From: Paludisphaera borealis
GTDB lineage: Bacteria; Planctomycetota; Planctomycetia; Isosphaerales; Isosphaeraceae
Length of the DNA stretch: 64,000 nucleotides
Assembly: GCF_001956985.1 (NCBI RefSeq)
Contig: NZ_CP019082.1
Coordinates: 868,001-932,000, forward strand
Direction: 5' to 3'
Shown here piece by piece: positions 61,513-64,000 of the stretch; the first letter of the stretch is position 1, and each line of letters starts with the position of its first letter. The translations under genes were made by a program, and so were the position numbers. The notes under the pieces are model-generated. The model was not told where the DNA came from and did no database searches. It worked only from the letters and a program-made list of their open reading frames with translations.

Positions 61513-63105
61513 ATGAGACAGAAATCAAGCAAGACCCAGGACCGCCCCGCGTGGGACGCCGGCGCGGCGGCCCATCTCCTCAGCCGCGCGACCTTCGGCG
61601 GGACTCCCGAGGAGGCCGCCCGCCTGGCCGCGACGCCGATGGAACGGGCGGTCGACTCGCTGCTGTCCGAGGCGGGCACCGCCAAGACGCCCGCTCGGCC
61701 CGCCTGGGTCACGGACCCGTGGGTCAACACCGAACGCCGCTTCGCGGACACGACCCGCGAGCAGGCGGCCGAGTCGCACCGCGCGACGCGGCGACGCTAC
61801 GCCTCCGAGTTGAACGACCTGAGGGCCTGGTCGCTCCGGCAGATGATTGCGGCGCCGGTCCCGCTCCGCGAGGTGATGACTCTGTTCTGGCACGGCCACT
61901 TCGCCACGGCCGCCGGCAAGGTCAATCTCTCGCAGGCGATGTTCCAGCAGGACGAGACGCTCAGGCGGCTCGCCCTGGGCGACTTCCGCTCGCTGGTGCG
62001 CGAGGTCACGCTTTCGCCGGCGATGATGATGTACCTGGACCTGGAGGGCAGCGACAAGGCCAAGCCCAACGAGAACTACGCCCGCGAACTGTACGAGTTG
62101 TTCACGGTGGGGATCGGCCACTACACCGAGAGGGACATCAAGGAGACGGCCCGCGCCCTGACCGGCTGGACTCTCGACGGCCCGCGGGGGGCGGCCAAGA
62201 CCCGCGTCACGGCGGCCGACACCCCGCGCGACTTCGCCCGCGACGGCCTGATCGCGACCTTCGTCCCCGAGCGGCATGACGACGGCGTGAAGACCATCTT
62301 CGGCGAGACTGGTCGCTTCGGGCTGGACGACGTCGTCGAACTGATCCTGAGGCAGGAGGCGACCGGCCGGTTCCTCGCGGCCAAGCTCATCGACTACTTC
62401 GGGGCGATCGACCCCGACGAGGCGCTCCGGGGGCGGATGGCCGAAGCGTTCACCGCGAGCAAGGGAGAGATCCGGGAAATGCTCCGCGTCCTCTTCACCG
62501 CGCCGGAGTTCTACGCCGAGGCCGCGCGCGGGTCGCTCATCAAGAGTCCGGTCCGGCTGCTCGTCGGGGCGTGCCGTCAGCTTGCGCTCGACGTCGAACC
62601 GACGCCGACCCTGGCGCAGTTGACCGCGGCGATGGGGCAAGAGTTGTTCAATCCGCCCAACGTGAAGGGCTGGCCGGGCGGCCGGTCCTGGATCGGCGCC
62701 GGGACGCTGGCGGTGCGCTACCATCTCCCCACGGCGCTGATCGACGGCAAGGAGCCCGCGGGCCTGGAGCCGCTCGGATTCAACCGCTTCCTCGCCCTGC
62801 CGCGCGATGCGACGCAGGGGCCGGCGATGATGGCCCGCCTCCAGGGGGCCATGGCCGAGCGGAGCGCCGCACGCCACAAGGAAGGGCTGAAGTGCCGCTT
62901 CCGTCCCGAGGCGGTCTTTCCCAAGGGGGCGCCGAACGACCCCGCGGCCCTGGTCGACGCCCTGCTCGCCCGCCTGGTCGTCACCCAGGTCCGCCCGTCG
63001 ACGCGACCGGCTCTGATGGCGGCCTGCGAGGCGGCTCCGGCCGCCGACCGCCCAGCCGTCGTGGCGCGGCTGATCCTCGCGTCCCCCGAATATCAGATGG
63101 CCTGA
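61513..63105 (+). CDS. DUF1800 protein
   Basis: 530 aa. AHLLSRATFGGTPEEAARLA at the N-terminus, LREVMTLFWHGHFATAAGKV, NENYARELYELFTVGIGHYT, RALTGWTLDGPRG, AKLIDYFGAIDPDEALRGRM and NPPNVKGWPGGRSWI are all signature sequences of DUF1800. These proteins are usually paired with DUF1501 in planctomycetes and others; their chemistry is unknown. No clear signal peptide is seen, although family members often have one. The start at 61513 follows AAGGG. The next gene starts 45 bp downstream. Confidence 0.94.
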   Translation: MRQKSSKTQDRPAWDAGAAAHLLSRATFGGTPEEAARLAATPMERAVDSLLSEAGTAKTPARPAWVTDPWVNTERRFADTTREQAAESHRATRRRYASELNDLRAWSLRQMIAAPVPLREVMTLFWHGHFATAAGKVNLSQAMFQQDETLRRLALGDFRSLVREVTLSPAMMMYLDLEGSDKAKPNENYARELYELFTVGIGHYTERDIKETARALTGWTLDGPRGAAKTRVTAADTPRDFARDGLIATFVPERHDDGVKTIFGETGRFGLDDVVELILRQEATGRFLAAKLIDYFGAIDPDEALRGRMAEAFTASKGEIREMLRVLFTAPEFYAEAARGSLIKSPVRLLVGACRQLALDVEPTPTLAQLTAAMGQELFNPPNVKGWPGGRSWIGAGTLAVRYHLPTALIDGKEPAGLEPLGFNRFLALPRDATQGPAMMARLQGAMAERSAARHKEGLKCRFRPEAVFPKGAPNDPAALVDALLARLVVTQVRPSTRPALMAACEAAPAADRPAVVARLILASPEYQMA

Positions 63106-63150
63106 ACCATTCACCGATATATCCACGAACACGAACAGGAGACTGATGTT

Positions 63151-64000
63151 ATGTTGATCCAGATGGGCCGCCGCCGGTTCCTCCGTCGGGCCGCCGGACT
63201 CACCGCGCTGACCTCGACGGTCCCCGGCTTCCTCCACAAGACCGGAATCGCCTTCGCGGGCGCCCCGGGACGCGACGCATCGCCGATCCCCGGGCTGAAG
63301 GACGACCGCGTGCTGGTCGTCGTTCAACTCGCCGGAGGCAACGACGGCCTGAACACCATCGTCCCTCACGGCGACGATCTCTACGCAAAGGCTCGCCCGA
63401 AGCTGGGCGTCGACCCGAAGAAGGTGCTCAAGCTCGACGAACACACAGGGATGCACACGGAACTCGTCGAGCTGAAGAGATTGCTCGACGACGGTCAACT
63501 CGCCATCGTGCAAAACGTCGGTTACCCCAACCCCGACCGCTCACACTTCCGCTCCTCCGAGGTCTGGGAGACCGCCTCCCCGGCCGACAAGGCGTGGACG
63601 ACCGGGTGGGTCGGTCGCTACTTCGACAACGAGTGCGCCGGAGCCGAGTCGTCGGTGCTCGGCCTCCAACTGGGCGAGCGGCCTGCGCAGACGTTCGCCG
63701 GGACGTCGAACCGAGGCGTGACGATCTCCAACCCGGCGATCCTCGACTGGCCGGCTCGCGGCCCGGCCGCCGAGGCGATGAGGCGGATCAATCGGATCGA
63801 CCCGACCGCGATCGACGCGCTCGATTTCGTCCAGCGGACCGCCAGCGACACCCTCCGCCTCTCGAAGACGATCGGCGAGGCGATGGGCGGAGCGAAGTCG
63901 CCGGGCGATTACGGCCCGTTCGAGCTGTCGCAGTCGCTGAAGCTCGTCGCCCAGATGATCGCGGCGGAGGTGCCGACTCGCGTCTTCTACGTGACGCTCG
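63151..64000 (+). CDS. DUF1501 protein, copy 2 (truncated by window end)
   Basis: At least 283 aa; the reading frame continues beyond base 64000. A Tat signal (MGRRRFLRRAAGLTALTSTV) starts at 63151; the ATG at 63145 is out of frame and stops at once. RVLVVVQLAGGNDGLNTIVP, NVGYPNPDRSHFRSSEVWET and TGWVGRYFDNEC mark the DUF1501 family. AGGAG lies about 11 bases upstream. It is paired with DUF1800 45 bp upstream, an arrangement known in many bacteria. It differs clearly from the copy at 25537-26973, which is the PSD1-linked subtype. Confidence 0.93.
   Translation, partial: MLIQMGRRRFLRRAAGLTALTSTVPGFLHKTGIAFAGAPGRDASPIPGLKDDRVLVVVQLAGGNDGLNTIVPHGDDLYAKARPKLGVDPKKVLKLDEHTGMHTELVELKRLLDDGQLAIVQNVGYPNPDRSHFRSSEVWETASPADKAWTTGWVGRYFDNECAGAESSVLGLQLGERPAQTFAGTSNRGVTISNPAILDWPARGPAAEAMRRINRIDPTAIDALDFVQRTASDTLRLSKTIGEAMGGAKSPGDYGPFELSQSLKLVAQMIAAEVPTRVFYVTL

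Overview
The window is GC-rich (roughly 65-70 percent by eye) and almost certainly from a planctomycete, most likely the Isosphaeraceae (Paludisphaera/Singulisphaera-like). The evidence is the set of families present: DUF1559 proteins with a prepilin-type N-terminus (24363-25412, 60419-61423), a PSD1/DUF1549-DUF1553 cytochrome-like protein next to DUF1501 (25537-29301), a DUF1800-DUF1501 pair (61513-64000), a giant PVC-type CxxCH protein (30849-33752), two Tat-exported Gfo/Idh/MocA oxidoreductases, two PEP-CTERM proteins, a WD40 Ser/Thr kinase with DWG instead of DFG, and an ECF sigma factor fused to an extracytoplasmic DUF1559-like domain. No rRNA, tRNA, CRISPR array, phage or transposase gene was found. 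The region looks like ordinary chromosome.

Layout. 1-5.3 kb: end of an unknown gene, a zeta-type kinase with a small acidic partner, a PadR regulator with a membrane protein, an ABC exporter and a secreted FKBP isomerase. 5.3-9.9 kb (minus): two related TPR proteins, one with a SEC-C zinc motif, and hisI. 10-18 kb: S1/P1 nuclease, two paralogous PEP-CTERM proteins, a second ABC exporter, a small conserved protein, and a histidine kinase divergent from a degenerate receiver; a PAQR/hemolysin III protein. 18.5-25.4 kb: ceramidase-like protein, STAS protein, FadL-type porin plus lipoprotein, beta-propeller phytase and a DUF1559 protein. 25.5-35.3 kb: DUF1501/PSD1 pair, hotdog thioesterase, MsrA, PVC heme protein and Gfo/Idh oxidoreductase. 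35.5-41.5 kb (minus): DUF202 - pgi - SWIM/SNF2 helicase run and a class C-like serine hydrolase. 41.9-49.4 kb: small protein plus FG-GAP propeller protein, a large secreted GH-like protein, an Ada/AlkA fusion overlapping an alkyltransferase, and a heme oxygenase. 49.5-59.1 kb: sigma-DUF1559 fusion, second Gfo/Idh protein, nucleotide-sugar dehydrogenase plus epimerase, a basic protein with a clear promoter and terminator, and the WD40 kinase. 59.3-64 kb: two small secreted CxxCH paralogues, a DUF1559 protein with a strong terminator, then DUF1800 and DUF1501.

Functional themes are envelope and surface biology (porin, PEP-CTERM, DUF1559, UDP-sugar enzymes, exporters), degradation of complex substrates (phytase, nuclease, GH-like protein, PSD1/PVC heme proteins, Gfo/Idh), DNA alkylation repair, and signalling. 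Coupling by 4-nt stop/start overlaps is frequent (1077, 1742, 5777, 21967, 47201).

The most distinctive noncoding feature is several families of short palindromic elements (68-200 bp, terminal inverted repeats, no transposase here), many of them between convergent gene ends. The items most worth a second look are the sigma-DUF1559 fusion, the palindromic element families, the tandem CxxCH secreted paralogues, the paired PEP-CTERM paralogues, the pseudo-receiver, and the inverted repeats between the Ada/AlkA fusion and heme oxygenase.
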